NCBI GenBank assembly: GCA_937874455.1
Contig: CALNBE010000206.1
Span: 1 to 13,203, forward strand
From: an uncultured Opitutia bacterium
Lineage (GTDB): Bacteria; Verrucomicrobiota; Verrucomicrobiia; Opitutales; UBA953
Reading direction: 5' to 3'
DNA length: 13,203 nt
Part shown: positions 6,522 through 13,139 of the stretch, in pieces
Layout: every line of letters begins with the position of its first letter
How positions within the stretch are numbered: position 1 is the stretch's first letter
Made by a program: the position numbers and the translations under genes
The notes under the pieces: generated by a model
What the model saw: only the letters and a program-made list of their open reading frames with translations
Databases searched by the model: none
What the model was told of the DNA's origin: nothing

Positions 6522-7877
6522 ATGAAAAACACCAAGACCTCTCTCTCCCGCCGGGACTTTCTGAAGAACGCAGGGCTGGCCACCAGCCTGCTGATCCTCC
6601 CCTCCAGTGTGCTGGGCCGCGAAGGAAACACTTCGCCGAACAGCCGCATCCGCGTCGCTAGCATTGGCGTGGGCAACATGGGCTGGGGCGACGTCAACGG
6701 CGTGGCCGACACTGGTGCGGAAATCGTCGGCCTGTGCGACGTGGATGAAAACACGCTCAACCAAGCCGGGGAGAAATTTTCCTCCGCGAAAAAATTCCGC
6801 GACTACCGCGAAATGCTGGAGAAGCTGGGGAAGGAAATTGACGCGGTGACGATCTCGACGCCGGACCACATGCACTTCTCGGCGACCATGACGGCGATGA
6901 TGATGAAGAAGCACGTCTATGTGCAAAAGCCGATGGCGCACACCGTGGACCAGTGCTACCGGATGGCCGACGCGGCGAAAAAATACGGCATCGTCTCCCA
7001 GATGGGCAACCAGGGGCATTCCAATTCGCACATCCGGGTGGCAAAGGAATGGTACGAGGCCGGACTGCTTGGCGATGTTGCGGAGATCAGCACCTGGACC
7101 AACCGCGCCGCCAGCCACTGGCCGCAGGGAATGAACGAATATCCGCCGCAGGGAAATGCTCCGGCGAATCTGGACTGGAATCTGTGGCTCGGTCCGGTGG
7201 CGGACATGCCCTACCACAAGGACATTGCCCCGTTCCGCTGGCGCGCCTACTACCAGTTTGGCTGCGGCGCGCTGGGCGACATGGCGGTGCACATCATGGA
7301 CCCGGCCAATTACATTTTCGACCTCGGAGCGCCGACCAAGATCGAAGTGGACCTCTTTGGCGCGAAACCGGCCAAGGTGAGTTTCCCGGTAAAAGACAAG
7401 CTGACCTTCTATTATCCCGGCAACGCCAAGCGCGGCCCGATCAAGATTACCTGGCAGGAAGGACCCGGCTCCAAGCCGGAAACACCCAAGGGACTGCGGG
7501 GCTTGGATGACAACGGCGGCAGCATTTTGTATGGCAGCAAGGAAACCGCGCTGCTCGGCAGCTGGGGCAATTCCTTTGATATCGCGGGCGACGAGGCACA
7601 TTTCGCCGCGCTGCGCGAAAAAGCTCCGCGGCCCAAATACCCCCGCATCAAGGGCACGCACTACCGCAACTGGATCGACGCGATCAAGAACGGCGGAAAA
7701 GCCTCCTCGGACTTTTCCTATGCGGCTCCGTTTACCGCGAACATCCTGATTGGCACCATTGCCCAGCGGCTGGGAAGAAATCTGGAGTGGGACGACAAGA
7801 ACCGCCGCTTTAAGAACGACGACGAGGCCAACGCGCTGTTGAAGGCACCGGCTCCGCGCAAGGGATTCCTCGCCTGA
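6522..7877 (+). CDS. Tat-exported Gfo/Idh/MocA family oxidoreductase
   Basis: Seen: 451 residues. An N-terminal twin-arginine signal (SRRDFLKNAG at 9-18, hydrophobic to ~32) precedes a Rossmann domain with IGVGNMG at 48-54 and LCDVDE (71-76). VQKPMA holds catalytic Lys136 with Gln in place of the usual Glu, as is common in the exported subgroup. GDMAVHIMD (252-260) holds His257 and Asp260. The C-terminal region (NWIDAIKNGG) is typical of long members. Known: Tat export lets the enzyme leave the cell folded with its nucleotide bound, as in Zymomonas glucose-fructose oxidoreductase. Inferred: it performs the first oxidation of a glycoside outside the cytoplasm, feeding the DUF1080 protein. The 52-base gap upstream is AT-rich and has no obvious Shine-Dalgarno. 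It is the last gene of the operon, and a strong terminator follows. Confidence 0.92.
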   Translation: MKNTKTSLSRRDFLKNAGLATSLLILPSSVLGREGNTSPNSRIRVASIGVGNMGWGDVNGVADTGAEIVGLCDVDENTLNQAGEKFSSAKKFRDYREMLEKLGKEIDAVTISTPDHMHFSATMTAMMMKKHVYVQKPMAHTVDQCYRMADAAKKYGIVSQMGNQGHSNSHIRVAKEWYEAGLLGDVAEISTWTNRAASHWPQGMNEYPPQGNAPANLDWNLWLGPVADMPYHKDIAPFRWRAYYQFGCGALGDMAVHIMDPANYIFDLGAPTKIEVDLFGAKPAKVSFPVKDKLTFYYPGNAKRGPIKITWQEGPGSKPETPKGLRGLDDNGGSILYGSKETALLGSWGNSFDIAGDEAHFAALREKAPRPKYPRIKGTHYRNWIDAIKNGGKASSDFSYAAPFTANILIGTIAQRLGRNLEWDDKNRRFKNDDEANALLKAPAPRKGFLA

Positions 7878-7880
7878 GGC

Positions 7881-7892
7881 AATTTCCTTTGC
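7881..7892 (-). repeat. GCAAAGGAAATT word, copy 4 (intergenic, inverted)
   Basis: Exact 12-mer on the minus strand, 3 bases after the stop codon of the Tat oxidoreductase gene. It is the left arm of the inverted pair. Confidence 0.7.
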
Positions 7893-7896
7893 CCGC

Positions 7897-7930
7897 AAAA
7901 AATCCCCGGAGGAAATTCCGGGGATTTTTT
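7897..7930. terminator. Bidirectional Rho-independent terminator between the operon and dxs
   Basis: AAAAAATCCCCGG (7897-7909) pairs perfectly with CCGGGGATTTTTT (7918-7930) around the 8-base loop AGGAAATT. A-run and T-run flank the GC core on both sides, so it can stop the operon transcript on the plus strand and the dxs transcript on the minus strand. It starts 20 bases after the operon's last stop codon and ends 40 bases before the dxs stop. Confidence 0.9.
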
Positions 7931-7942
7931 ATGGCTTGGAAG

Positions 7943-7954
7943 GCAAAGGAAATT
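7943..7954 (+). repeat. GCAAAGGAAATT word, copy 5 (intergenic)
   Basis: Exact 12-mer between the terminator and the 3' end of dxs. It is the right arm of the inverted pair. Confidence 0.7.
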
Positions 7955-7970
7955 TTCCCGTCGGCTGGCG

Positions 7971-9866
7971 CTAGCCTTGCAGGCCGCGGAAACGGTCGGC
8001 AACGCGTTGGAAAATGGCCGCGGGGGAAAGCCCGTGGCGCGCGCGCAATTCCGTGCCGGAGGAGCCGTGTTCGACAAACTCGTCGGGCCAGCCGATGCGT
8101 TCAACCGCGGTGGCAAGGTGCTGGTTTTGCAGCTCCTCGGTGACCGTGGTGCCGAAGCCGCCAGTGGCCACATGGTCCTCCATGGTGACGATGAGGCGGG
8201 CGTGACGCGCCTGATGGGCGAGCAGCTCGGCGTCGAGCGGCTTGGCAAAGCGGGCGTTGACGATGCCGACCTCGATGGAAAATTCCTTTTCCAATTGTGC
8301 GGCGAGCACCCGGGCGTCGTCGAGCATCGGTCCGAGCGCCCAGATGGAAATTTCTTTGCCCGGCTTGAGTACCTCGGCCTTGCCTAGCGGCAGGAGGGCC
8401 GGCTCCTTTTTGACGGGCACGCCTGCCGCTGCGCCGCGCGGGTAGCGGATGAAGGCCGGCCCCTTGTGTTCGAGCGCGGTGTGCAGCATGTCGGCCAGCT
8501 CGTCCTCGTCCTTCGGCTGCATGATGACGGCGCGGGGGACGCAGCGGAGGAAGGCAATGTCAAACAGACCGTGGTGGGTGGCACCGTCGTTGGGGGAAAG
8601 TCCCGCGCGGTCCATGCAGAAAGTGACGTCGAGGTTTTGCAGGCAGACGTCATGAATAATCATGTCGTAGGCCCGCTGGAGGAAGGTGGAGTAGATGGCG
8701 CAAACCGGTTTGTAGCCCTTGGTGGCGAGCCCGGCGGCGAAGAGCACCGCGTGTTCCTCGGCGATGCCCACATCGAAATACTGTTTGGGCAGCTCGCGCT
8801 TCATCACGTTAAGCGAGGTGCCGGAGGGCATGGCGGCGGTGATGCCGAGAATGCGCGGATCCTTTTTCGCGTAGCGGACGAGGGTTTTGCCGAAGACCTC
8901 CTGCCAGTTGGGCGGGGTGTTGGCGGGCGCGGCGGTTTTGGGGTCGCCGGTGGCGATTTGGAAAGGGGAGCAGCCGTGAAATTTCTCCGGGTTGCGCAGG
9001 GCGACGTCGCAGCCCTTGCCCTTGATGGTGCGGACGTGCAGGACAATCGGAGAGTCGGATTCCTTGCAGAATTCGAGGTAGCGGCAGAGCAGATCGATGT
9101 TGTGGCCGTCCACCGGCCCGATGTAGCGCAGCTTGAATTTTTCGAAGAGGGAAGCCTGCTGGGTGAGAAACTCCTTGGTGTCGCGCTTCACCTTGCTGCC
9201 AAGGGCCAGCAATTTTTCTCCGCCCGGCACGCTGCGGAGGAAACCCTCGATGTCGCGGTGCGCCTTGTTGTAAATGGGCGTGGTGATGAGCTGGTTCAGG
9301 TAGTCGGAGATGGCCCCGACATTTTTGTCGATCGACCACTCGTTGTCATTGAGGATGATGATCAGGCGTTTGGTGGCGGCGGCAACGTTGTTGAGCGCCT
9401 CCAGGGTGACGCCGCAGGTGAGGGCGGCATCGCCCAGCACGGCGACGACGTGCTCGCCGGAGCCGCGCAGGTCGCGGGCGGCGGCCATGCCGAGCGCGGC
9501 GGAAAGGGCGGTGCCCGCGTGTCCGGCACCGAAAGGATCGTGGGGGCTTTCCTCGCGGTTGAGGAAGCCGGAAATACCGTTGCTCTGGCGGAGTCCGTCG
9601 AACTCGGGCCCGTTGCGGCCGGTGAGCAATTTGTGCACGTATCCCTGGTGGGAGACGTCGAAGACGAAATTGTCCTCCGGGGTACTGAATACCCGGTGCA
9701 GCGCGATGGTCAGCTCGACCACGCCGAGATTGGGGCCGATATGACCGCCGTTTTCCGACGTCACCTTGATGATGCGTTCGCGAATTTCCTCCGCCAGAAT
9801 GGGGAGTTGTTCGGAAGGAAGTTGTTTGACGCCGGCCGGGCCGGTGATGGTTTCAAGAAGCGCCAT
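7971..9866 (-). CDS. dxs: 1-deoxy-D-xylulose-5-phosphate synthase
   Basis: Cytoplasmic thiamine-diphosphate enzyme joining pyruvate and glyceraldehyde 3-phosphate, the first step of the MEP isoprenoid pathway. Seen: 631 residues, near the usual ~620-640. GGHIGPNLGVVELTIALH (40-57) has the catalytic His42; DVSHQGYVHKLLTGR (70-84), GAGHAGTALSAALG (113-126), DVGIAEEHAV with catalytic Glu near 368, and DRAGLSPNDGATHHG follow. The cofactor motif reads GDAALT (145-150) ... NDN (173-175), with Ala where GDG is usual. AEEHA replaces the common AEQHA. The start is ATG at 9866; the frame is open farther upstream, but MALLETITGP matches the expected N-terminus. It converges on the sugar operon and is divergent from rpsR. 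Confidence 0.96.
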   Translation of the reverse strand: MALLETITGPAGVKQLPSEQLPILAEEIRERIIKVTSENGGHIGPNLGVVELTIALHRVFSTPEDNFVFDVSHQGYVHKLLTGRNGPEFDGLRQSNGISGFLNREESPHDPFGAGHAGTALSAALGMAAARDLRGSGEHVVAVLGDAALTCGVTLEALNNVAAATKRLIIILNDNEWSIDKNVGAISDYLNQLITTPIYNKAHRDIEGFLRSVPGGEKLLALGSKVKRDTKEFLTQQASLFEKFKLRYIGPVDGHNIDLLCRYLEFCKESDSPIVLHVRTIKGKGCDVALRNPEKFHGCSPFQIATGDPKTAAPANTPPNWQEVFGKTLVRYAKKDPRILGITAAMPSGTSLNVMKRELPKQYFDVGIAEEHAVLFAAGLATKGYKPVCAIYSTFLQRAYDMIIHDVCLQNLDVTFCMDRAGLSPNDGATHHGLFDIAFLRCVPRAVIMQPKDEDELADMLHTALEHKGPAFIRYPRGAAAGVPVKKEPALLPLGKAEVLKPGKEISIWALGPMLDDARVLAAQLEKEFSIEVGIVNARFAKPLDAELLAHQARHARLIVTMEDHVATGGFGTTVTEELQNQHLATAVERIGWPDEFVEHGSSGTELRARHGLSPAAIFQRVADRFRGLQG

Positions 9867-9937
9867 TTCGCAGATGGAGGGAAAGTGTTCCGTTTGTGAG
9901 GCGGAAAAGAAAAGATAGGGAAAACACCAAAGAATGC

Positions 9938-9965
9938 CGGATAGGCAAACCCGTTTTGCTTTCAA
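9938..9965 (-). promoter_or_regulatory. Possible sigma70-type promoter for dxs
   Basis: On the minus strand, TTGAAA (9965-9960) is followed after 16 bases by TATCCG (9943-9938). This resembles a -35/-10 pair and lies about 70 bases upstream of the dxs start codon. The -10 match is only moderate. No equally good pair was found for rpsR on the plus strand of this 186-base divergent gap. Confidence 0.3.
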
Positions 9966-10023
9966 TCTATTGGTACCGCGCAGAGGAAATTTTCGCCAAT
10001 TGCAAAAACTGCTTGCCAATCGC

Positions 10024-10038
10024 GGTGACCCCGTTACC
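10024..10038 (+). promoter_or_regulatory. Small hairpin just before rpsR
   Basis: GGTGAC (10024-10029) pairs with GTTACC (10033-10038) with one G-U wobble around CCC, ending 14 bases before the rpsR start. It occupies the space where a Shine-Dalgarno would lie, so it could influence translation. Autoregulatory leaders are known for S6/S18 operons, but I see no clear match to that structure. Confidence 0.2.
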
Positions 10039-10052
10039 AACGCCACCTCTTT

Positions 10053-10244
10053 ATGACGACAGAACCGCAAAAACGTTCCAAAACACCGCTGGACTTTGAT
10101 TTCACGGACACCGAGGTGCTCTCCCGCTATGTGACGGAAACCGGCCGTATTCTGCCCCGCCGCATCACTGGGCTGACCGCGCGGCAGCAGCGCCACATTA
10201 CCAAGACCATCAAGCGGGCTCGCAGCCTGCTGCTGATGAAATAA
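10053..10244 (+). CDS. rpsR: 30S ribosomal protein bS18
   Basis: Seen: 63 residues, shorter than the usual 70-80. The core YVTETGRILPRRITGLTARQ followed by QRHITKTIKRAR is diagnostic for bS18, which binds 16S rRNA with bS6 on the small-subunit platform. The N-terminus (TTEPQKRSKTPLDFDFTD) lacks the Cys-rich extension of some homologues. It starts at ATG 10053 without a clear Shine-Dalgarno. In most bacteria rpsR lies between rpsF/ssb and rplI; here it stands alone, divergent from dxs and closed by its own terminator. This gene is short and easily missed by automated calling. Confidence 0.95.
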   Translation: MTTEPQKRSKTPLDFDFTDTEVLSRYVTETGRILPRRITGLTARQQRHITKTIKRARSLLLMK

Positions 10245-10269
10245 GGGCAGAAAAGTTTCGCTTTTTTTC

Positions 10270-10300
10270 AAGGCCGCGCTGACAAAGCTCGGCCTTTTTT
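10270..10300 (+). terminator. Rho-independent terminator after rpsR, abutting the next start codon
   Basis: AAGGCCG (10270-10276) pairs with CGGCCTT (10290-10296). After a C-T mismatch, GCT (10278-10280) pairs with AGC (10286-10288) around loop GACAA. The T-run (10295-10300) ends on the base directly before ATG 10301 of the Sua5 gene, so terminator and start codon touch. Confidence 0.8.
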
Positions 10301-11302
10301 ATGCCATTGCCGGAGTTTCTCAAGGATACCGATTTGGATCTCGCGCTGGCCGCCAAACTGCTGCGCGGCGGGGAAATTGTGGCGCTGCCCACAGAGACGG
10401 TTTACGGCCTGGCGGCGGATGCGTTGAACGCGGAGGCGGTGGCGAAAATTTTCGCGGCGAAGGGCCGTCCGCTGATTGACCCGTTGATAGTCCATGTGGC
10501 GGATTTGGAATCGGTGGAAAAACTCGCGGGAGCGCCGCCAATGCTGTCCCGGCTGGCGGAGGCGTTTTGGCCGGGACCGCTGACGGTGGTGCTGGAGAAA
10601 AAGGAAATCGTGCCGGGGCTGGTCACGGCGGGCTTGCCGACGGTGGCGGTGCGGATGCCCGCGCATCCCGTGATACGAAAAGTTTTGTGGAAAATGGGCG
10701 GGGTGCTGGCTGCGCCGAGCGCGAATCCCTTTGGCTATATCAGCCCGACCGAGGCGCGGCATGTGCGGGACTCGCTCGGAGAAAAAGCCCCGTGGATTGT
10801 GGATGGCGGCCCGTGTTTGCACGGGTTGGAATCGACCATTTTGCATTTGGCGGATTCCGCCGGTCCGCGATTGCTGCGGCCGGGGCCGGTTTCTCGCGAA
10901 CAATTGGAAGCGGTGCTGGGTTGTCCGGTATTGGCTGGCGGGGCAAAGGAAAAGGCGGACGGCGAGGCGCAGACCGCGCCGGGAATGCTGACGAAGCATT
11001 ACAGCCCGCGGGCGGCGGTGGTGTTGCGGGAGGCTGGAGCGCCCCCCCGGCTGGAAGGAAAGTTTTCTGCAAAGGAAATCGCAGTGGTCTGGCAGCGACG
11101 TCCGGCGGAGAAAACACCCGGCGCGGAGGATTTTTGGTTGAGCGAGGACGGTGATCCGGCGACGGCGGCGCGCAATGTGTTCGCGCTGTTGCGGCGGCTG
11201 GACGGGGCGGGCTTTGCCGAATTGCAGGTGGAGCTGGCAGAGGAAAGAGGTGTGGGTGTGGCGTTGAATGATCGGTTGCGTCGGGCAGCGGCGCGCGCTT
11301 AG
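10301..11302 (+). CDS. tsaC: Sua5/YciO/YrdC-type L-threonylcarbamoyl-AMP synthase
   Basis: Makes threonylcarbamoyl-adenylate from threonine, bicarbonate and ATP, for the t6A37 modification of ANN-decoding tRNAs in the cytoplasm. Seen: 333 residues, the long Sua5 form. The N-terminal YrdC domain has LPTETVYGLAADA (29-41), KGRPLIDPLIVHV (54-66), SANPFGYISPT and the STILHL segment. A linker with PGMLTKHYSPRA (~226-237) then leads to the C-terminal Sua5 domain ending in a Leu/Ala/Arg-rich helix. The start ATG 10301 gives the expected ~29 residues before PTETVYG; in-frame TTG codons at 10307 and 10334 are alternatives. It has no room for a Shine-Dalgarno, because the rpsR terminator ends at 10300. 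The GH20 gene begins 9 bases after its stop, suggesting co-transcription. It contains two copies of the repeated word (10943 and 11069). Confidence 0.93.
   Translation: MPLPEFLKDTDLDLALAAKLLRGGEIVALPTETVYGLAADALNAEAVAKIFAAKGRPLIDPLIVHVADLESVEKLAGAPPMLSRLAEAFWPGPLTVVLEKKEIVPGLVTAGLPTVAVRMPAHPVIRKVLWKMGGVLAAPSANPFGYISPTEARHVRDSLGEKAPWIVDGGPCLHGLESTILHLADSAGPRLLRPGPVSREQLEAVLGCPVLAGGAKEKADGEAQTAPGMLTKHYSPRAAVVLREAGAPPRLEGKFSAKEIAVVWQRRPAEKTPGAEDFWLSEDGDPATAARNVFALLRRLDGAGFAELQVELAEERGVGVALNDRLRRAAARA
10943..10952 (+). repeat. GCAAAGGAAA word, copy 6 (in the Sua5 gene)
   Basis: Exact 10-mer read as Ala-Lys-Glu-Lys in the low-conservation linker between the YrdC and Sua5 domains, where sequence is free to vary. 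Confidence 0.5.
11069..11080 (+). repeat. GCAAAGGAAATC word, copy 7 (in the Sua5 gene)
   Basis: The 10-mer is exact and the 12-mer has one change at the last base. It is read as Ala-Lys-Glu-Ile in the Sua5 C-terminal part. Confidence 0.5.
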
Positions 11303-11311
11303 CCTGCGGGA

Positions 11312-13123
11312 ATGATGCGCGCGCGTTTGCCCTTTCTTTTTCCCCGTCCCCGGGAGGTGGTGCAGCGGGGCGGCTTTTTGTTTTTGCCGGAAAAAATGAC
11401 GCTGGCGGTGGCGGCGGCGCCCGAGGGCTGGGCGGAGCTGGCCGGAGCGGCGCAACGTTTTTTGGAACGGGTCGGCGTGCCGCTGGTGCTGCGCGAAGGA
11501 GAGGAGGAAATTTCCGGTGCGGGGAGAATTGTTCGCGCAAAGGAAATTCCGGCGGAAGGTTATGCGCTGACAATTGACGCGGAGAAAATCACCCTGCGGG
11601 TGGCGGATGCGCGCGGAGCTTTTTACGGCGTGCAGACGCTGGCCCGGTTGTGGGATGCGGCGGCGGGCGGCTTGGTTTGCGTGGAGATCACGGACGCGCC
11701 GGAGCTGGCGGTACGCGGTTTTATGCTGGATGTTTCGCGGTGCAAGGTGCCTACCATGGCGGCGCTGGAGGAATTGGTTTCCCAGATGGCCGAGCTGCGG
11801 CTCAACCAGTTGCAGCTTTACACCGAGCACACCTATGCATTTCCGGGGCACGAGATTGTCTGGCGCGACGCTTCGCCGATGACCGCGGCGGAATTGCAGA
11901 AGTTGGACCAATGGTGCCGGGCGCACGGCATTGAGCTGGTGCCGAATTTGCAGTCGTTCGGGCACATGGATCGCTGGCTGAAGCACGCGCCGTATCGCGA
12001 ATTGGCGGAGTGCCCCGACGGATTTTTTTACGAACTGACCAATGCTCATCGCGCGGCGGGAACTTTGCGCCCGGACCGGACCAGCTTGGATTTTGTGGGA
12101 GAACTTTATGACGCTTATTTGCCGAATTTTTCCAGCGGGCAAATCAACATTGGCGGAGACGAGCCGTGGGAACTGGGAAAAGGGTGGAGCGCGGCGCAAT
12201 GCGCGGCGCGGGGAAGGCACGCGGTTTATTGCGAACACCTGAACGGCATCCATCGGCTGGTGAAGGAGCGCGGAAAGAAAATGCAGTTTTGGGCGGACAT
12301 TTTGCTGGAGGATCCGGCACACGCCGGGCAGGCCCCGTGTGAGGCGATTCCGGTGATCTGGGGTTACGACGCCGGGCATCCCTTCCCGGAGCAATGCGCA
12401 ACCCTGGAGCGGCTCGGTTACCGGTATCTCGTCGCGCCCGGAGCGTCGTCGTGGCAAAGCTTTCACGGGCGATTGGACAACGCGCTGGCCAACGTGAACG
12501 AGGCGGTGCGGGCCGCGCAGGGGCACGGCGCGGCGGGAATTTTGCTCACCGCTTGGGGGGACAACGGGAACCACCATCCCTGGTTTGTGATGTATCCCGC
12601 GCTGGCGGCGGCGGCGGGCCAGGCCTGGTGTTTGACGGCGAATGCCGGGGTGGATTTGGCGGCGGCGGTGGGCAGGGTTTTCCTGCGCGGCGACACTGCG
12701 TTGGCGAAGGAAATTTTGGCGCTGGGGCAGGTGGACGGATTTTTCCCTCAGCAAATCCGCAACAAAAGCGTGCTGTGGAGCTTGCTCTGCGACGCGGAGG
12801 AAACGGTGCGCGGTTTTGGGGAGAAAGGGCTCCACGCCGCGTTGGGCGAAGTGGTGGCGGCGGCGGACCGTTGGCTGCGGATTTCCTCGGAGGAAAACCC
12901 CGTGGTGGTCGAGGAGCTGCGGGTGGCCTGTGCGTTGCAGTTGATGGCGGTGCGGCGGGCGGAGTTGTTGCTTGGAAAAGGAAAAAGCGACGCGGAGGCA
13001 CGGAGCGAAATGGCGGAAGAAATGGCGCCGGTGCTGGCGGCCTACGAAAAAGCCTGGTTGCGCCGGGCACGGCCGGGCGGTCTGGCGGAAAGTGTGGCGC
13101 GGTTGCGCGGCGAAGGTCTTTAG
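11312..13123 (+). CDS. GH20 beta-N-acetylhexosaminidase, probably cytoplasmic
   Basis: Releases terminal GlcNAc/GalNAc from oligosaccharides by substrate-assisted catalysis. Seen: 603 residues. An N-terminal GH20b-like domain (~1-130) ends in GVQTLARLWD. The TIM barrel opens with RGFMLDVSR (135-143), then LNQLQLYTEHTYAF (164-177), VPNLQSFGHMDRWL (210-223) and INIGGDEPWELGKG (278-291), in which Asp283-Glu284 is the catalytic pair. The His that often precedes GGDE is Asn here. WGDNGNH in the later barrel (near residue 415) is also typical. There is no signal peptide, so it probably acts on imported chito- or glycan-oligosaccharides. It starts at ATG 11312 (a second ATG follows at once) after a weak GCGGGA. 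It is 9 bases downstream of the Sua5 gene. Functionally it fits the nagB/deacetylase pair 8.5 kb upstream. The final ~150 residues are helical and not assigned. Confidence 0.9.
   Translation: MMRARLPFLFPRPREVVQRGGFLFLPEKMTLAVAAAPEGWAELAGAAQRFLERVGVPLVLREGEEEISGAGRIVRAKEIPAEGYALTIDAEKITLRVADARGAFYGVQTLARLWDAAAGGLVCVEITDAPELAVRGFMLDVSRCKVPTMAALEELVSQMAELRLNQLQLYTEHTYAFPGHEIVWRDASPMTAAELQKLDQWCRAHGIELVPNLQSFGHMDRWLKHAPYRELAECPDGFFYELTNAHRAAGTLRPDRTSLDFVGELYDAYLPNFSSGQINIGGDEPWELGKGWSAAQCAARGRHAVYCEHLNGIHRLVKERGKKMQFWADILLEDPAHAGQAPCEAIPVIWGYDAGHPFPEQCATLERLGYRYLVAPGASSWQSFHGRLDNALANVNEAVRAAQGHGAAGILLTAWGDNGNHHPWFVMYPALAAAAGQAWCLTANAGVDLAAAVGRVFLRGDTALAKEILALGQVDGFFPQQIRNKSVLWSLLCDAEETVRGFGEKGLHAALGEVVAAADRWLRISSEENPVVVEELRVACALQLMAVRRAELLLGKGKSDAEARSEMAEEMAPVLAAYEKAWLRRARPGGLAESVARLRGEGL
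11537..11548 (+). repeat. GCAAAGGAAATT word, copy 8 (in the GH20 gene)
   Basis: Exact 12-mer read as Ala-Lys-Glu-Ile in the variable N-terminal domain. A one-mismatch copy (GCGAAGGAAATT) lies at 12704-12715 in the same gene. Confidence 0.6.
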
Positions 13124-13139
13124 GACTTTACACCCGCGA

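Larger units (their letters stand above)
7881..7954. repeat. Perfect 13-bp inverted repeat enclosing the operon terminator
   Basis: AATTTCCTTTGCC (7881-7893) and its exact reverse complement GGCAAAGGAAATT (7942-7954) flank the 7897-7930 terminator. Each arm contains one full copy of the repeated word GCAAAGGAAATT, the first on the minus strand and the second on the plus strand. The terminator loop AGGAAATT also resembles the word. The layout recalls inverted pairs of uptake signal sequences at gene ends in Haemophilus and Neisseria. Confidence 0.8.

Noticed and set aside
6507..7898. 463-residue minus-strand frame opposite the Tat oxidoreductase gene
   Set aside because: It mirrors the codon periodicity of the true gene, has no domain, and runs through the terminator region. 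It is a shadow frame.
8466..9899. 477-residue plus-strand frame opposite dxs
   Set aside because: It is rich in Gly, Val, Ala and Glu without motifs and lies entirely over dxs, whose motifs are unambiguous.
9867..10271. N-terminal extension of the dxs frame through the divergent gap and rpsR
   Set aside because: It would run antisense through all of rpsR. The conserved dxs N-terminus begins at the ATG at 9866.
10268..12835. 855-residue open frame on the minus strand across the Sua5 and GH20 genes
   Set aside because: It is antisense to two genes with clear family motifs, is rich in Arg, His, Gln and Pro, and has no recognisable domain. Long antisense frames are expected with this GC-rich codon usage.
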